From Pseudomonas agarici (GTDB lineage Bacteria > Pseudomonadota > Gammaproteobacteria > Pseudomonadales > Pseudomonadaceae), in assembly GCF_900109755.1 (NCBI RefSeq), contig NZ_FOAR01000001.1, positions 248,001 to 312,000 on the forward strand: a stretch of DNA of 64,000 nucleotides. Reading direction: 5' to 3'. Positions 1 through 9,095 of the stretch are shown piece after piece. A program made the position numbers and the translations under genes. Position 1 is the first letter of the stretch. Every line of letters begins with the position of its first letter. Under the pieces are notes generated by a model. The model did not search any database, was not told where the DNA came from, and saw only the letters and a program-made list of their open reading frames with translations.

Positions 1-453
1 AAACTGCTGCAACTGGTAATCGATGCCTCCAACGACGGTATCGTCGTCGCCGAACAGGAAGGCGAAGACAACATCCTGATCTACGCCAATCCGGCGTTCG
101 AACGCCTGACCGGCTACAGCAACGAAGAAATTCTCTACCAGGATTGTCGCTTCCTGCAGTCCGGCGACCGCGACCAGCCGAACCTGGAGCTGATCCGCGA
201 AGCGTTACGCAGCCGCAAGCCCTGTCGCCAGATCCTGCGCAACTATCGCAAGGACGGCACGCACTTCTGGAACGAGCTGTCGATTTCTCCAGTATTCAAC
301 GAGAGCGACCAACTGACCTATTTTGTCGGAGTCCAAAAAGATGTGACGGTCCAGGTCAAGGCTCAGCAGCGGGTGGCCCAATTGGAAGAGCAACTGGCCA
401 AGGTCAAGGCAGAACTCGAAGCGCTCAAGGCGACCGGCGGTGCCAACCAATAG
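1..453 (+). CDS. Short LOV blue-light photoreceptor (5' end outside the window)
   Basis: The frame is open from base 1 to a TAG at 451-453, giving 150 visible residues. It is a single PAS/LOV domain (about residues 1-118) followed by a charged, helical C-terminal tail (about 120-150). The flavin-adduct motif reads DCRFLQSGDRDQ, with the photoactive Cys encoded at 145-147; DCRFLQ, not NCRFLQ, is typical of the P. putida short-LOV proteins such as PpSB1-LOV. Other LOV residues present are the NYRKDG and FWNELSISPV stretches and the final FVGVQKD strand. By comparison with that family only a few N-terminal residues are missing. There is no kinase or GGDEF output domain, so signalling must go through a partner. 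The LitR-type regulator 0.7 kb downstream is the obvious candidate. Confidence 0.93.
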   Translation, partial: KLLQLVIDASNDGIVVAEQEGEDNILIYANPAFERLTGYSNEEILYQDCRFLQSGDRDQPNLELIREALRSRKPCRQILRNYRKDGTHFWNELSISPVFNESDQLTYFVGVQKDVTVQVKAQQRVAQLEEQLAKVKAELEALKATGGANQ

Positions 454-522
454 TGGAATCCGTTGTCTGAAGGTACATTCAGCGCTTTTTGCAGGCGCGT
501 TTCCCACTTTTTGAGCTTGATC

Positions 523-1137
523 ATGCACCGCGACGCCCTTCTGACTCCGGACGAGCTGGATTTCATACGGACCCTGCAACACAACCCGCAGCTCAACAAG
601 CGCGATACTTCTTCAAGCTTGCTGGTCAATGGGGTGTCGCAAATCCGCGATCTGCTGACGCGCCTGGCGACCCATGAGCAAGTGACGATCCAGGCGCGCT
701 TCGAAAACCAGAAAATGACCTTCCCCCTGCACCTGGTGGAAGACGAATTCCACGCCCAACATTTGCACGTGGGAGTGCCGAGTATCTACGAGGACGGGCC
801 GATAGCCCGTCCCTGGCGGCTGACTCTGGACGAGCCAGTGGCCTTGGAAAACTCCCGAGGCCAATCCAGCGCCCTGGCGGTACGTGCGGTATCGTTCCAG
901 GGTGTGCTGGTGGAAAGTCGCAACGGCATCAAGCCCCCCAGGCAGTTCGCCCAGTGGTTCAGCCCTCCGGGGTATGAGCGCATTGCCTTGCGTGGGCGGT
1001 TCGAGCGGGAAGCCGAGCAAGGCCTATATGCCTATCGGCTCAGCCAGAGCGATGAGAGCGAAACCGAACGGCTGCGCCAGTACATTCTGCAACAGCATCG
1101 CCTGGCCCATCCGCAATTTCACAGCGAGCCCCATTAG
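523..1137 (+). CDS. Conserved hypothetical protein between the LOV and LitR genes
   Basis: About 204 residues starting at the ATG at 523. An in-frame TTG at 463 would add 20 residues but has no better ribosome site. I recognise no family. The protein is soluble, without signal peptide or membrane segment. It looks like an N-terminal helical part (to about residue 50) followed by a beta-rich middle (about 55-170, with runs such as TIQARFENQKMTF and RIALRGRFERE) and a helical tail. A PilZ-like or other beta-barrel fold is conceivable, but no PilZ RxxxR or DxSxxG signature is seen. It lies about 70 bases after the LOV gene on the same strand, so co-transcription is likely. Its stop overlaps the convergent stop of the LitR-like gene by a few bases. 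A role in the light pathway is inferred from position only. Confidence 0.75.
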   Translation: MHRDALLTPDELDFIRTLQHNPQLNKRDTSSSLLVNGVSQIRDLLTRLATHEQVTIQARFENQKMTFPLHLVEDEFHAQHLHVGVPSIYEDGPIARPWRLTLDEPVALENSRGQSSALAVRAVSFQGVLVESRNGIKPPRQFAQWFSPPGYERIALRGRFEREAEQGLYAYRLSQSDESETERLRQYILQQHRLAHPQFHSEPH

Positions 1138-2093
1138 GTATCCAGCTTGCCCGCCAGCAGTTGCTGCAGGCGTTGGCGCATCTGCTGCCCGTCATGCCCC
1201 AGGCAACCAATACTGGTGCCTTCAAGGGAGTCTTGCAGCAGATCCGCCACATCGCCGGCAAGCATCACCGGGCACTCCACCGCCAGCGCCAGCCGATTCA
1301 GCCGGCGCGACAAATCCGAGGCCGGCGAACGGTTGGAGTACAGCACCAACACCCGCGGCCGGACCTTTTCACAAATCAGCGGCAACTCATCGAAAGGTTG
1401 CCCGATGGCCAGCACACTGACCGGGCGCTCGCCGTTGCCGAGCAACAAGCCGGCCACCAATAATTCCAGCTCGCGACAGTCCCCTGGCAATGCAGCGAGG
1501 ACAATCCGCTCCAGGGGGGCCCCTCTGGCCGATTGCAGTCGCTGCAACACCCGACCACGCAGGAAACTGTCGAGGAACAGCCATTCGCTGGCCTGCCCGA
1601 ATGCACCGCGCTGGGCGCGCAGATCCTGCCAGAGCGGCATCAGGATATTTTGGAAGACCACCGTCAGCGGGTAGCTGGAAAAAATCTGCCCGTACACACG
1701 TTCCAGCGCCAGCTCATCAAAGGCACTGATCGCGCCGCCCAACTGAATCTGGCATTGGCGCCAATCATCCACAGGCAGCGGCACCAAGGGGTCAGTCGAC
1801 GGCGCACGGGCCGCCGCCGTCTTTGCCAGGATCTTGCCCACTTTGCTGACCGCCACCCCACGCTCGATCCAACCGAGAATGCTGCGTACAGTCTCGATAT
1901 CGCTCATGGCGTAGAGCCGATGACCGCTTTCGGTACGTGTCGGCTGAATCAGGCCGTAGCGGCGCTCCCAGGCGCGCAGGGTGACCGGATTCACACCCGT
2001 CAGGCGCGAAACCTCCCGAATGGGAAACAACTCGTCCTGCTTCAACGCCGGCAAAGACAGCGATAATGGTGCAAGTTCGGTAATGACGGCCAT
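1134..2093 (-). CDS. MerR-family regulator, class II LitR/CarH-like (B12-binding residues lost)
   Basis: About 319 residues from the ATG at 2093; a GTG at 2102 is an alternative start. Residues about 23-90 are a MerR-type winged helix, with the WERRYGLIQPTR and SGHRLY motifs shared by LitR, CarH and MlrA. The C-terminal two thirds follow the cobalamin-binding fold of LitR/CarH. The residues that hold adenosylcobalamin are not there: the expected W-x9-EH motif is replaced around EWLFLDSFLRGRVLQ, and the GExHxLG-type motif reads GDCRELELL. This fits the class II LitR proteins (PplR) reported from P. putida, which regulate light-induced genes together with a short LOV protein instead of sensing light through B12. 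It is divergent from folM-folE-folX. MlrA-type regulators are the alternative, but the LOV neighbour favours LitR. Confidence 0.88.
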   Translation of the reverse strand: MAVITELAPLSLSLPALKQDELFPIREVSRLTGVNPVTLRAWERRYGLIQPTRTESGHRLYAMSDIETVRSILGWIERGVAVSKVGKILAKTAAARAPSTDPLVPLPVDDWRQCQIQLGGAISAFDELALERVYGQIFSSYPLTVVFQNILMPLWQDLRAQRGAFGQASEWLFLDSFLRGRVLQRLQSARGAPLERIVLAALPGDCRELELLVAGLLLGNGERPVSVLAIGQPFDELPLICEKVRPRVLVLYSNRSPASDLSRRLNRLALAVECPVMLAGDVADLLQDSLEGTSIGCLGHDGQQMRQRLQQLLAGKLDT

Positions 2094-2102
2094 ATTTTCC
2101 AC

Positions 2103-2314
2103 ATCAATGTGTAAAATTTTGTAGATATTCTAGCTTACATCGACTGACTTTCTTCAAACATGGAACAATGTATTCGATATCTCGGACAGTTTTTCCAAAA
2201 AACAGGGAATAACTCTTGCCTGTTTTTCGGACACAGCCCACTACTGAGCGTAGCGTTTTAAGTGAGCCCTACTCGGTTTTGCGCCAAGACCTAACGTCCT
2301 CACTCATCACCACG
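2103..2314. promoter_or_regulatory. Divergent control region between the LitR-like gene and the folM side
   Basis: AT-rich interval (most marked at 2096-2215) in otherwise GC-rich DNA. TGTA/TACA half-sites cluster at 2110-2175: two TGTA direct repeats ten bases apart at about 2111-2124, a TGTA-N12-TACA inverted pair running from about 2121 to 2140, and another TGTA near 2168. As I recall it, the operator reported for the P. putida class II LitR is built from TGTA/TACA half-sites spaced by 12. I do not find an exact match to that consensus, so this is a candidate operator region only. No convincing -35/-10 pair was found by eye. Confidence 0.4.
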
Positions 2315-2569
2315 ATGATCGGACATCGCGTCGCCACCGACCGTCATCAGGATATGTTGGCCCTGTTTCAGGAAGGTGAAACAACCGGCTACCGACTGCA
2401 GGGCTACTTGGCTTTCGGTGTGCTGGCCTCGCCTCTCGCCGACAGCCACTTCCAGAGGCTCTTGAGTTTCAGCGACGCCACCTTGCATGCCCCGGAGCGC
2501 TCGACCTTGTACCTGAACGTGGCAGCGAGCTGTTCGCAGGCCTTGCGCGGACTCGCCACAGGGTTGTAG
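2315..2569 (+). CDS. Small hypothetical protein, doubtful
   Basis: An 84-residue frame from the ATG at 2315; an in-frame TTG at 2216 would give 117 residues. It contains the short stretch GYRLQGYLAFGVLASPL and no motif I recognise. There is no clear ribosome site. It lies between the LitR-like gene and folM, in their direction of interest, and no other frame is better. It could be a small light-regulated gene or a chance frame in a long leader. Confidence 0.35.
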   Translation: MIGHRVATDRHQDMLALFQEGETTGYRLQGYLAFGVLASPLADSHFQRLLSFSDATLHAPERSTLYLNVAASCSQALRGLATGL

Positions 2570-2640
2570 AAGGCGTGTCGCTGGTATAGTTTGACTTCAA
2601 CGTCAATCCACACCTCCTCACTGCTTGTCGCGAGCCCTCG

Positions 2641-3351
2641 ATGCCATCGTTCCCCGCCCCGATCCTGATCACCGGCGCCAGCCAGCGCGTCGGCCTGTAC
2701 TGTGCAGAGCGGCTGCTGGCGGACGGTTGTCCAGTGATTGTCAGTTACCGCAGTGAGCGGCCTGGTCTGCAGGCCTTGCGCAAACGGGGGGCGATCACGC
2801 TATTCGCCGACTTTGCCAGCGAAGTCGGCATCCTAACCTTTATCGACAGCCTGAAGCAGCACACCGACAGCCTGCGGGCGATCGTTCACAACGCCTCGGC
2901 CTGGCTCGCCGAAACACCGGGAGACGAAACCGAAGCGTTTACCCGGATGTTCAGCATCCATATGTTGGCGCCGTACCTGATCAACCTGCATTGCGCCGAC
3001 CTGCTGCGGCAATCGCCACTCGCCGATATCGTGCATATCAGCGACGACGTGACGCGCAAGGGCAGCAGCAAGCACGTCGCTTATTGCGCCAGCAAGGCTG
3101 GACTGGACAACCTGACATTGTCCTTCGCTGCTAAATACGCGCCAAAAATCAAGGTCAACGGCATCGCCCCAGCGCTGCTAATGTTCAACCCTGACGACGA
3201 GGCAGCGTACCGCGCCAAGGCTCTGGCCAAATCGGCCTTGGGTATCGAGCCTGGCGCCGAGGTGCTATACCAGAGCCTGCGCTACCTGCTGGACAACCCC
3301 TACGTCACTGGCACAACCTTGACCGTCAATGGCGGTCGGCACCTTAAATAA
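2641..3351 (+). CDS. folM: Dihydromonapterin reductase (short-chain dehydrogenase) FolM
   Basis: 236-residue classical SDR that reduces dihydromonapterin to tetrahydromonapterin with NADPH; it can also reduce dihydrofolate. The cofactor loop is TGASQRVG (residues 11-18), the adenine-ring motif is HNAS (83-86) and the catalytic YxxxK is Tyr148-CAS-Lys152. The C-terminus ends with the SDR-type TLTVNGGRHLK. It is the first of three genes (folM, folE, folX) that together make tetrahydromonapterin, the cofactor of pseudomonad phenylalanine hydroxylase. The ATG at 2641 is preceded by only a weak ribosome site. In P. aeruginosa the same trio is adjacent, as I recall. Confidence 0.9.
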   Translation: MPSFPAPILITGASQRVGLYCAERLLADGCPVIVSYRSERPGLQALRKRGAITLFADFASEVGILTFIDSLKQHTDSLRAIVHNASAWLAETPGDETEAFTRMFSIHMLAPYLINLHCADLLRQSPLADIVHISDDVTRKGSSKHVAYCASKAGLDNLTLSFAAKYAPKIKVNGIAPALLMFNPDDEAAYRAKALAKSALGIEPGAEVLYQSLRYLLDNPYVTGTTLTVNGGRHLK

Positions 3352-3375
3352 GCCGCACCGCGAGGAAACATTGCA

Positions 3376-3936
3376 ATGAGCGCTACGTTGCCTGAGCATT
3401 ATCGCGAGATTCTCCTGGGTCTGGGCGAAGACCCCGACCGCGAGGGGCTTCTGGACACCCCGAAACGGGCAGCCAAAGCCATGCAGTACCTGTGTCACGG
3501 CTATTCCGTGAACCTCGATGAAGTGGTCAACGGCGCGCTGTTCGCTTCCGACAACGACGAAATGGTGATCGTCAAGGACATCGAGTTGTACTCGCTGTGC
3601 GAACACCATCTGTTGCCCTTCATCGGTAGGGCTCATGTGGCCTATATCCCGACCGGCAAGGTACTGGGGCTGTCGAAGATCGTGCGGATCGTCGACATGT
3701 TCGCCCGGCGCCTGCAGATCCAGGAGAACCTGACACGGGAAATCGCCGACGCCATCCAGCAAGTGACCAGCGCCGCCGGTGTCGCGGTGGTCATCGAAGC
3801 GCAGCACATGTGCATGATGATGCGCGGCGTGGAAAAACAGAATTCGACCATGAACACCTCGGTGATGCTCGGCGCCTTGCGCGACTCGAACACCACCCGC
3901 ATGGAGTTCCTGCAACTGATCGGACGGAGCAAGTAA
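3376..3936 (+). CDS. folE: GTP cyclohydrolase I
   Basis: 186 residues. It converts GTP to 7,8-dihydroneopterin triphosphate, the first step of pterin synthesis. The zinc ligands are visible: Cys75 and His78 in LCEHHLLPF, and Cys146 in HMCMMMRG. The GTP-handling stretch [17 protein letters not shown] is intact. A good ribosome site (GAGGAAA) precedes the ATG. It is 24 bases after folM and 2 bases before folX, so the three are one transcription unit. A folE gene is among the light-induced genes reported in P. putida, which matches the LOV/LitR genes just upstream. A second, housekeeping folE may exist elsewhere in the genome. Confidence 0.96.
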   Translation: MSATLPEHYREILLGLGEDPDREGLLDTPKRAAKAMQYLCHGYSVNLDEVVNGALFASDNDEMVIVKDIELYSLCEHHLLPFIGRAHVAYIPTGKVLGLSKIVRIVDMFARRLQIQENLTREIADAIQQVTSAAGVAVVIEAQHMCMMMRGVEKQNSTMNTSVMLGALRDSNTTRMEFLQLIGRSK

Positions 3937-3938
3937 CG

Positions 3939-4310
3939 ATGCCACAACTTCAACCGGGAATGGCCCGGATCCGGGTCAAGGACCTGAACCTGCGCACGTT
4001 TATCGGCATCAACGAGGAGGAGATCCTCAACAAGCAAGATGTGCTGATCAACCTCACCATCCTGTATGCCGCCCAGGAAGCCGTGCGCGACAACGATATC
4101 GACCACGCGCTGAACTACCGCACCATCACCAAAGCGATCATTCAGCATGTGGAAGGCAACCGCTTTGCGCTGCTCGAACGCTTGACCCAGGAGTTGCTGG
4201 ACTTGGTCATGAGCAACGAGCCGGTGCTCTACGCCGAAGTCGAAGTCGACAAGCCCCATGCCCTGCGATTCGCCGAGTCGGTGTCGATCACCCTGGCGGC
4301 AAGCCGCTGA
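3939..4310 (+). CDS. folX: Dihydroneopterin triphosphate 2'-epimerase FolX
   Basis: 123 residues from the ATG two bases after the folE stop. It belongs to the FolB/FolX fold. FolX epimerises dihydroneopterin triphosphate to the monapterin form, feeding FolM. The family signature is in the N-terminal half ([15 protein letters not shown], then [11 protein letters not shown]) and the active-site region [22 protein letters not shown]. FolB (dihydroneopterin aldolase) is the close alternative. The folM-folE neighbourhood decides for FolX. Confidence 0.88.
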   Translation: MPQLQPGMARIRVKDLNLRTFIGINEEEILNKQDVLINLTILYAAQEAVRDNDIDHALNYRTITKAIIQHVEGNRFALLERLTQELLDLVMSNEPVLYAEVEVDKPHALRFAESVSITLAASR

Positions 4311-4330
4311 GCCACTGCTCCCTTGAGTGA

Positions 4331-4351
4331 CCTGGCATTCGACGCGCCAGG
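4331..4351 (+). terminator. Weak hairpin after folX
   Basis: CCTGGC (4331-4336) pairs with GCCAGG (4346-4351), followed by CTCTTATC. The stem is short and the T-run poor. It may attenuate transcription between the pterin genes and the DUF1244 gene. Confidence 0.3.
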
Positions 4352-4403
4352 CTCTTATCATCGCGGCCTAGGTTTAACTCCCCCTTCAAGCACAGAGCCC
4401 ACC

Positions 4404-4697
4404 ATGACCGAGCAAGAACGCCTCGAAGTCGAAGCCGCCGCCTTTCGTCGGTTGGTCGCCCACTTGGACAGCCGCAAGGACGTCCAGAACATCGACCTGA
4501 TGAACCTCGCCGGCTTCTGCCGTAACTGCCTGTCCAAGTGGTACAAGGCCGAAGCCGATGAACGCCAGATCGCGCTGAGCCTCAACGAGGCTCATGAAGT
4601 GGTCTACGGCATGCCTTATGCTGCGTGGAAAGCCCAATACCAGCGAGAAGCCAGTGCCGAACAACAGGCGACATTCGCCAAAAAGGAAAATTCATGA
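4404..4697 (+). CDS. DUF1244 family protein
   Basis: 97 residues from the ATG at 4404. It is a small helical cytosolic protein of the DUF1244 family, with the conserved AGFCRNCLSKWY stretch (two Cys) and the EAHEVVYGMPYAAWK region. Function unknown. Its stop overlaps the start of the next gene in an ATGA arrangement, so the two are translationally coupled. Confidence 0.85.
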   Translation: MTEQERLEVEAAAFRRLVAHLDSRKDVQNIDLMNLAGFCRNCLSKWYKAEADERQIALSLNEAHEVVYGMPYAAWKAQYQREASAEQQATFAKKENS

Positions 4698-5032
4698 CTG
4701 ATATAAATACCCTGCGCGCAAGCCTCGACAGTGGCGAGCATCTCTTTGCCGACACCTTGGCGTTTATCGCCGCGGGCTACGACTACCAGCCACAGGCTTT
4801 CAACAATGGCGGCCTGGAAAATGCCGCCGGGCAGAACGAAGGTTCGTGCAAGACCCTGGGCCTCGCATTGCTCGAAGGCCTGAGCGATCAGCAAGCGCTG
4901 CTGGCATTCGGCGAGCACTACCGCTCGGTACTGGCCACTCCCGAGGGCAGTGACCACGGCAATATCCGCGCGCTGATCAAGCACGGCCTGGCGGGCGTGG
5001 AATTCACCGCGCAGCCGCTCAAGCGCCGCTGA
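4694..5032 (+). CDS. HopJ-type family protein
   Basis: 112 residues with an AAAGGAAAA ribosome site. It belongs to the HopJ family named after a P. syringae type III effector candidate, with the FIAAGYDYQPQAFNNGG and ALLAFGEHYRSVLATPEGSDHGNIR segments. Homologues are widespread in bacteria without type III secretion, and here it is paired with DUF1244. I therefore read it as a housekeeping protein of unknown role, not an effector. Confidence 0.85.
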   Translation: MTDINTLRASLDSGEHLFADTLAFIAAGYDYQPQAFNNGGLENAAGQNEGSCKTLGLALLEGLSDQQALLAFGEHYRSVLATPEGSDHGNIRALIKHGLAGVEFTAQPLKRR

Positions 5033-5040
5033 TTCTAGAA

Positions 5041-5105
5041 CGCTGGTCGAGGTTCGACGACCAGCGCTATGTTCTGCCAGCCTGAGTGCGATAGGCTGGC
5101 AGAAC
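5041..5105. terminator. Two tandem hairpins between convergent genes
   Basis: CGCTGGTCG (5041-5049) pairs perfectly with CGACCAGCG (5058-5066). A second perfect 13-base stem is formed by 5071-5083 and 5093-5105 with a 9-base loop. Neither has a strong T-run. They lie between the convergent ends of the HopJ-like gene and trxB and probably terminate both. Confidence 0.6.
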
Positions 5106-5113
5106 TTAGCGAT

Positions 5114-6376
<1,263 letters not shown>

Positions 6377-7126
6377 ATGCCCGCACCTGTCATGTCCGGC
6401 CCACAATACCTGCGCGAGGGCCTCAAGCTGGTCCTAAGCCCTGGGCTACGACTGTTTGTCCTGCTGCCGTTGCTGATCAACCTGGTGCTGTTCGTCGGAC
6501 TGATCTATTTCGCCGGGCATCAGTTCAGCCTCTGGGTCGATCACCTGATGCCGACCCTGCCCCATTGGCTGAGCTTTCTCAACTACATTCTCTGGCCGCT
6601 ATTCGTGGCGCTGGTGATACTGATGGTGTTCTTCAGCTTCACCCTGCTGGCAAACATCATTGCCTCCCCTTTCAATGGGTTTCTCGCGGAAAAGGTCGAA
6701 GTGGTGGTACGCGGAACCGATGATTTCCCGGCCTTCAGTTGGACCGAACTGCTGGCGATGGTGCCACGGACGCTGGCGCGGGAAATGCGCAAGCTGGGCT
6801 ACTTCCTGCCACGGGCCCTCGGTTTGTTCGTGCTGTCCTTCATCCCCGTGGTGAATATCATTGCCGCGCCGCTGTGGCTGCTGTTCGGGGTGTGGATGAT
6901 GGCGATCCAATACATCGACTATCCGGCGGATAACCACAAACTGGGCTGGAACGAAATGCTCGCCTGGCTGCGCCAGAAGCGCTGGCAGAGCATGAGCTTC
7001 GGCGGCATCGTTTACCTGGTGCTGCTGATTCCGGTGGTGAACATTTTGATGATGCCGGCGGCTGTGGCTGGCGCCACCCTGTTCTGGGTGCGTGAACGCG
7101 GCAACGAGGCCTTGGCGCAACCTTAG
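6377..7126 (+). CDS. cysZ: Sulfate transporter CysZ
   Basis: 249-residue inner-membrane protein with hydrophobic segments around 22-45, 65-100, 140-180 and 205-240. It matches CysZ, which brings sulfate in for the assimilatory pathway whose activating enzymes (cysD, cysNC) are also in this window. Recognisable features are the N-terminal [12 protein letters not shown], the [13 protein letters not shown] stretch and the [16 protein letters not shown] end. The ribosome site is CGGAG six bases before the ATG. Confidence 0.88.
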   Translation: MPAPVMSGPQYLREGLKLVLSPGLRLFVLLPLLINLVLFVGLIYFAGHQFSLWVDHLMPTLPHWLSFLNYILWPLFVALVILMVFFSFTLLANIIASPFNGFLAEKVEVVVRGTDDFPAFSWTELLAMVPRTLAREMRKLGYFLPRALGLFVLSFIPVVNIIAAPLWLLFGVWMMAIQYIDYPADNHKLGWNEMLAWLRQKRWQSMSFGGIVYLVLLIPVVNILMMPAAVAGATLFWVRERGNEALAQP

Positions 7127-7259
7127 CACCAGGCAGATGGCGCCGGAGCCGATCAAGCCTCCGGCGTTCAATTCGGCGCAAGAGGGCAAAAACAGCCCCG
7201 TCATAAATTCATCACCCAACTGCCACGGTGTCGCAACGGCATGGCACGATACTTCATGC

Positions 7260-8438
7260 ATGATGACACCTCTGCATATCGCCCTGATCACCGAAACCTA
7301 CCCGCCCGAGATCAACGGGGTGGCCAATACCCTTGGCCGCCTATGTGACGGTCTACGCGCTCGTGGTCACCGCATCGAGCTGGTGCGTCCACGCCAAAGC
7401 GCCGACCAGACCCGCCCCAGCGACACCGAACTGCTGCTCTGCCGCGGCTGGCCACTGCCCGGTTATCCGGGCCTGCAATGGGGACAGTGGTCGATGCACA
7501 AGTTGTTGCGCCGCTGGAAGCACCAGCGTCCGAATGTGCTGTATATCGCTACGGAGGGGCCGCTGGGCCTTTCTGCGTTGTGTGCTGCCCGGCGCCTGGG
7601 GATTTCGGTGGTGAGCGGTTTCCATACTAATTTCCAGCAGTACTCCAACCAGTACGGACTGGGGATGCTCACGCGGCCCCTGACCCATTACCTGCGCTGG
7701 TTTCACAATCGTTCCAAGTTGACCCTGGTGCCCAGTGTCAGTCAACGTCTGGAGCTGGAGCGCAGACACTTCGAACGACTGGAGCTGCTATCCAGGGGTG
7801 TCGATAGCCAGTTGTTCCACCCGGCCAAACGGCTGAACGACTTGCGCGAAAGCTGGGGACTGACACAGGACGATATTGCAGTGATGTATGTCGGGCGCCT
7901 GGCGACCGAGAAAAACCTTGGCCTGCTAGTCCGCGCATTCCGGGCTTTGCAGACGACTTATCCGCAGCGAGTGATGAAGCTGATCGTAGTCGGTGACGGC
8001 CCGCAGCGGACCTCCCTGGCAGCAAACCTGCCTGAGACACTCTTCTGTGGGACCCAGCGCGGCGAAGCGCTGGCGGCCCACTACGCCTCAGGGGATCTGT
8101 TCCTGTTTCCGAGCCTCACCGAAACCTTTGGCAACGTGGTGCTTGAGGCATTGGCTTCGGGGTTAGCGGTGGTCGCCTACGACGAGGCTGCCGCCGCCCA
8201 GCATATTCGGCATGGCTACAACGGCGTGCTGGCAATGCCTGGGGACGAAGAAGCTTTTTGTGAGGCAGCTTGCTGGTTGCTCGAGGGCCGGGAAACCTTA
8301 CGCAATGTGCGCCTGAATGCCCGCCAGCATGCCAGCCGGCAGGGCTGGCGGGCGATCGTCGAACAGTTCGAGAAGCAACTTCGGGGAGCCTGTGAAGCGG
8401 AGCATGGGCAACCCCATGCAACACCCGCCGCCAGGTAA
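7260..8438 (+). CDS. Glycosyltransferase family 4 (GT-B fold)
   Basis: About 392 residues; start at 7260 or at the second ATG at 7263. The N-terminal acceptor domain carries ITETYPPEINGVA and the GFHTNFQQYS segment found in GDP-mannose-dependent alpha-mannosyltransferases (MgtA/PimB-like). The C-terminal donor domain has YVGRLATEKN and the EX7E motif in SLTETFGNVVLEALASG. The likely substrate is a GDP- or UDP-sugar transferred to a lipid or glycan, but the acceptor cannot be read from sequence. It follows cysZ after a 133-base gap. A gene of this type lies between cysZ and gpx in P. aeruginosa too, as I recall. Confidence 0.85.
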   Translation: MMTPLHIALITETYPPEINGVANTLGRLCDGLRARGHRIELVRPRQSADQTRPSDTELLLCRGWPLPGYPGLQWGQWSMHKLLRRWKHQRPNVLYIATEGPLGLSALCAARRLGISVVSGFHTNFQQYSNQYGLGMLTRPLTHYLRWFHNRSKLTLVPSVSQRLELERRHFERLELLSRGVDSQLFHPAKRLNDLRESWGLTQDDIAVMYVGRLATEKNLGLLVRAFRALQTTYPQRVMKLIVVGDGPQRTSLAANLPETLFCGTQRGEALAAHYASGDLFLFPSLTETFGNVVLEALASGLAVVAYDEAAAAQHIRHGYNGVLAMPGDEEAFCEAACWLLEGRETLRNVRLNARQHASRQGWRAIVEQFEKQLRGACEAEHGQPHATPAAR

Positions 8439-8447
8439 ATCAGTGGT

Positions 8448-8461
8448 GAGCAAGCCTGCTC
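8448..8461. repeat. REP-like palindrome remnant
   Basis: GAGCA-AGCC-TGCTC, the core often seen in P. fluorescens REP elements, in the 39-base gap between two convergent genes. A single degenerate copy, so a weak call. Confidence 0.35.
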
Positions 8462-8477
8462 CGACGGGAAGCGGGTA

Positions 8478-8960
8478 TCAGGCCAGGGCCTTCTCGATAG
8501 CCTGGACCACCGATGGATCGTCCGGCGCGGTACGCGGCGAGAAACGCGCAAGCACACGCCCATCCTTGCCCAACAGGAATTTTTCAAAATTCCAAGTGAT
8601 GTCTCCGGGAAACTCGGCGCCTTCACCCGCCAGCAACTGATACAGATGGTGGCGGGCGGGACCGTTGACCTCCAGCTTGCTGCTCAACGGAAAGCTCACG
8701 CCATAGTTGAGGCTGCAGAACTCGCGAATTTCCTCTTTGGTCCCAGGCTCCTGCCCGGCAAACTGATTGCACGGCAGGCCCAGCACCATCAAGCCTTGAT
8801 CCTTGTATTGCTGGTAGAGGTTTTCCAGCGCGGCGTACTGCGGCGTCAAACCACACTTGGAGGCAACATTGACCACCAGCACGACATTCCCCTTGAAGGG
8901 TGCCAGAGGTAGGTCCTGGCCATCCAGCGCTTCTAGCGTAAGGTCGTGAAAAACACTCAT
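8478..8960 (-). CDS. Glutathione peroxidase family thiol peroxidase
   Basis: 160 residues, a GPx-type enzyme reducing hydrogen or lipid peroxides. Peroxidatic Cys36 lies in NVASKCGLTPQY; the tetrad partners Gln70 (in CNQFAGQ) and the Trp-Asn pair in TWNFEKFL are present. Cys replaces selenocysteine, so it probably uses thioredoxin. The second Cys (Cys82, in EFCSLNYG) is the likely resolving residue. trxB lies about 2.4 kb away and may supply reducing power. Start by ATG at 8960. Confidence 0.92.
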   Translation of the reverse strand: MSVFHDLTLEALDGQDLPLAPFKGNVVLVVNVASKCGLTPQYAALENLYQQYKDQGLMVLGLPCNQFAGQEPGTKEEIREFCSLNYGVSFPLSSKLEVNGPARHHLYQLLAGEGAEFPGDITWNFEKFLLGKDGRVLARFSPRTAPDDPSVVQAIEKALA

Positions 8961-9045
8961 GACGAACTCCCGATATTCCCGTGTGACGTCGCGACATTGT
9001 GGCCTGACACCCCGAGCGGTTTCCAGATAAAAACCGCGTCGGACT

Positions 9046-9066
9046 AAAAAAAGCGCCCGTGGGCGC
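9046..9066 (-). terminator. Rho-independent terminator after slyD
   Basis: Read on the minus strand: GCGCCC, loop of two, GGGCGC, then a run of seven T. It lies 30 bases after the slyD stop. Confidence 0.85.
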
Positions 9067-9095
9067 CTTCAGCTAGCAGAGCCTGGCAACACCAA

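Noticed and set aside
4694..5032. HopJ-like gene as a type III effector
   Set aside because: No secretion signal, hrp box or type III neighbour seen; family is found in many bacteria lacking type III secretion.
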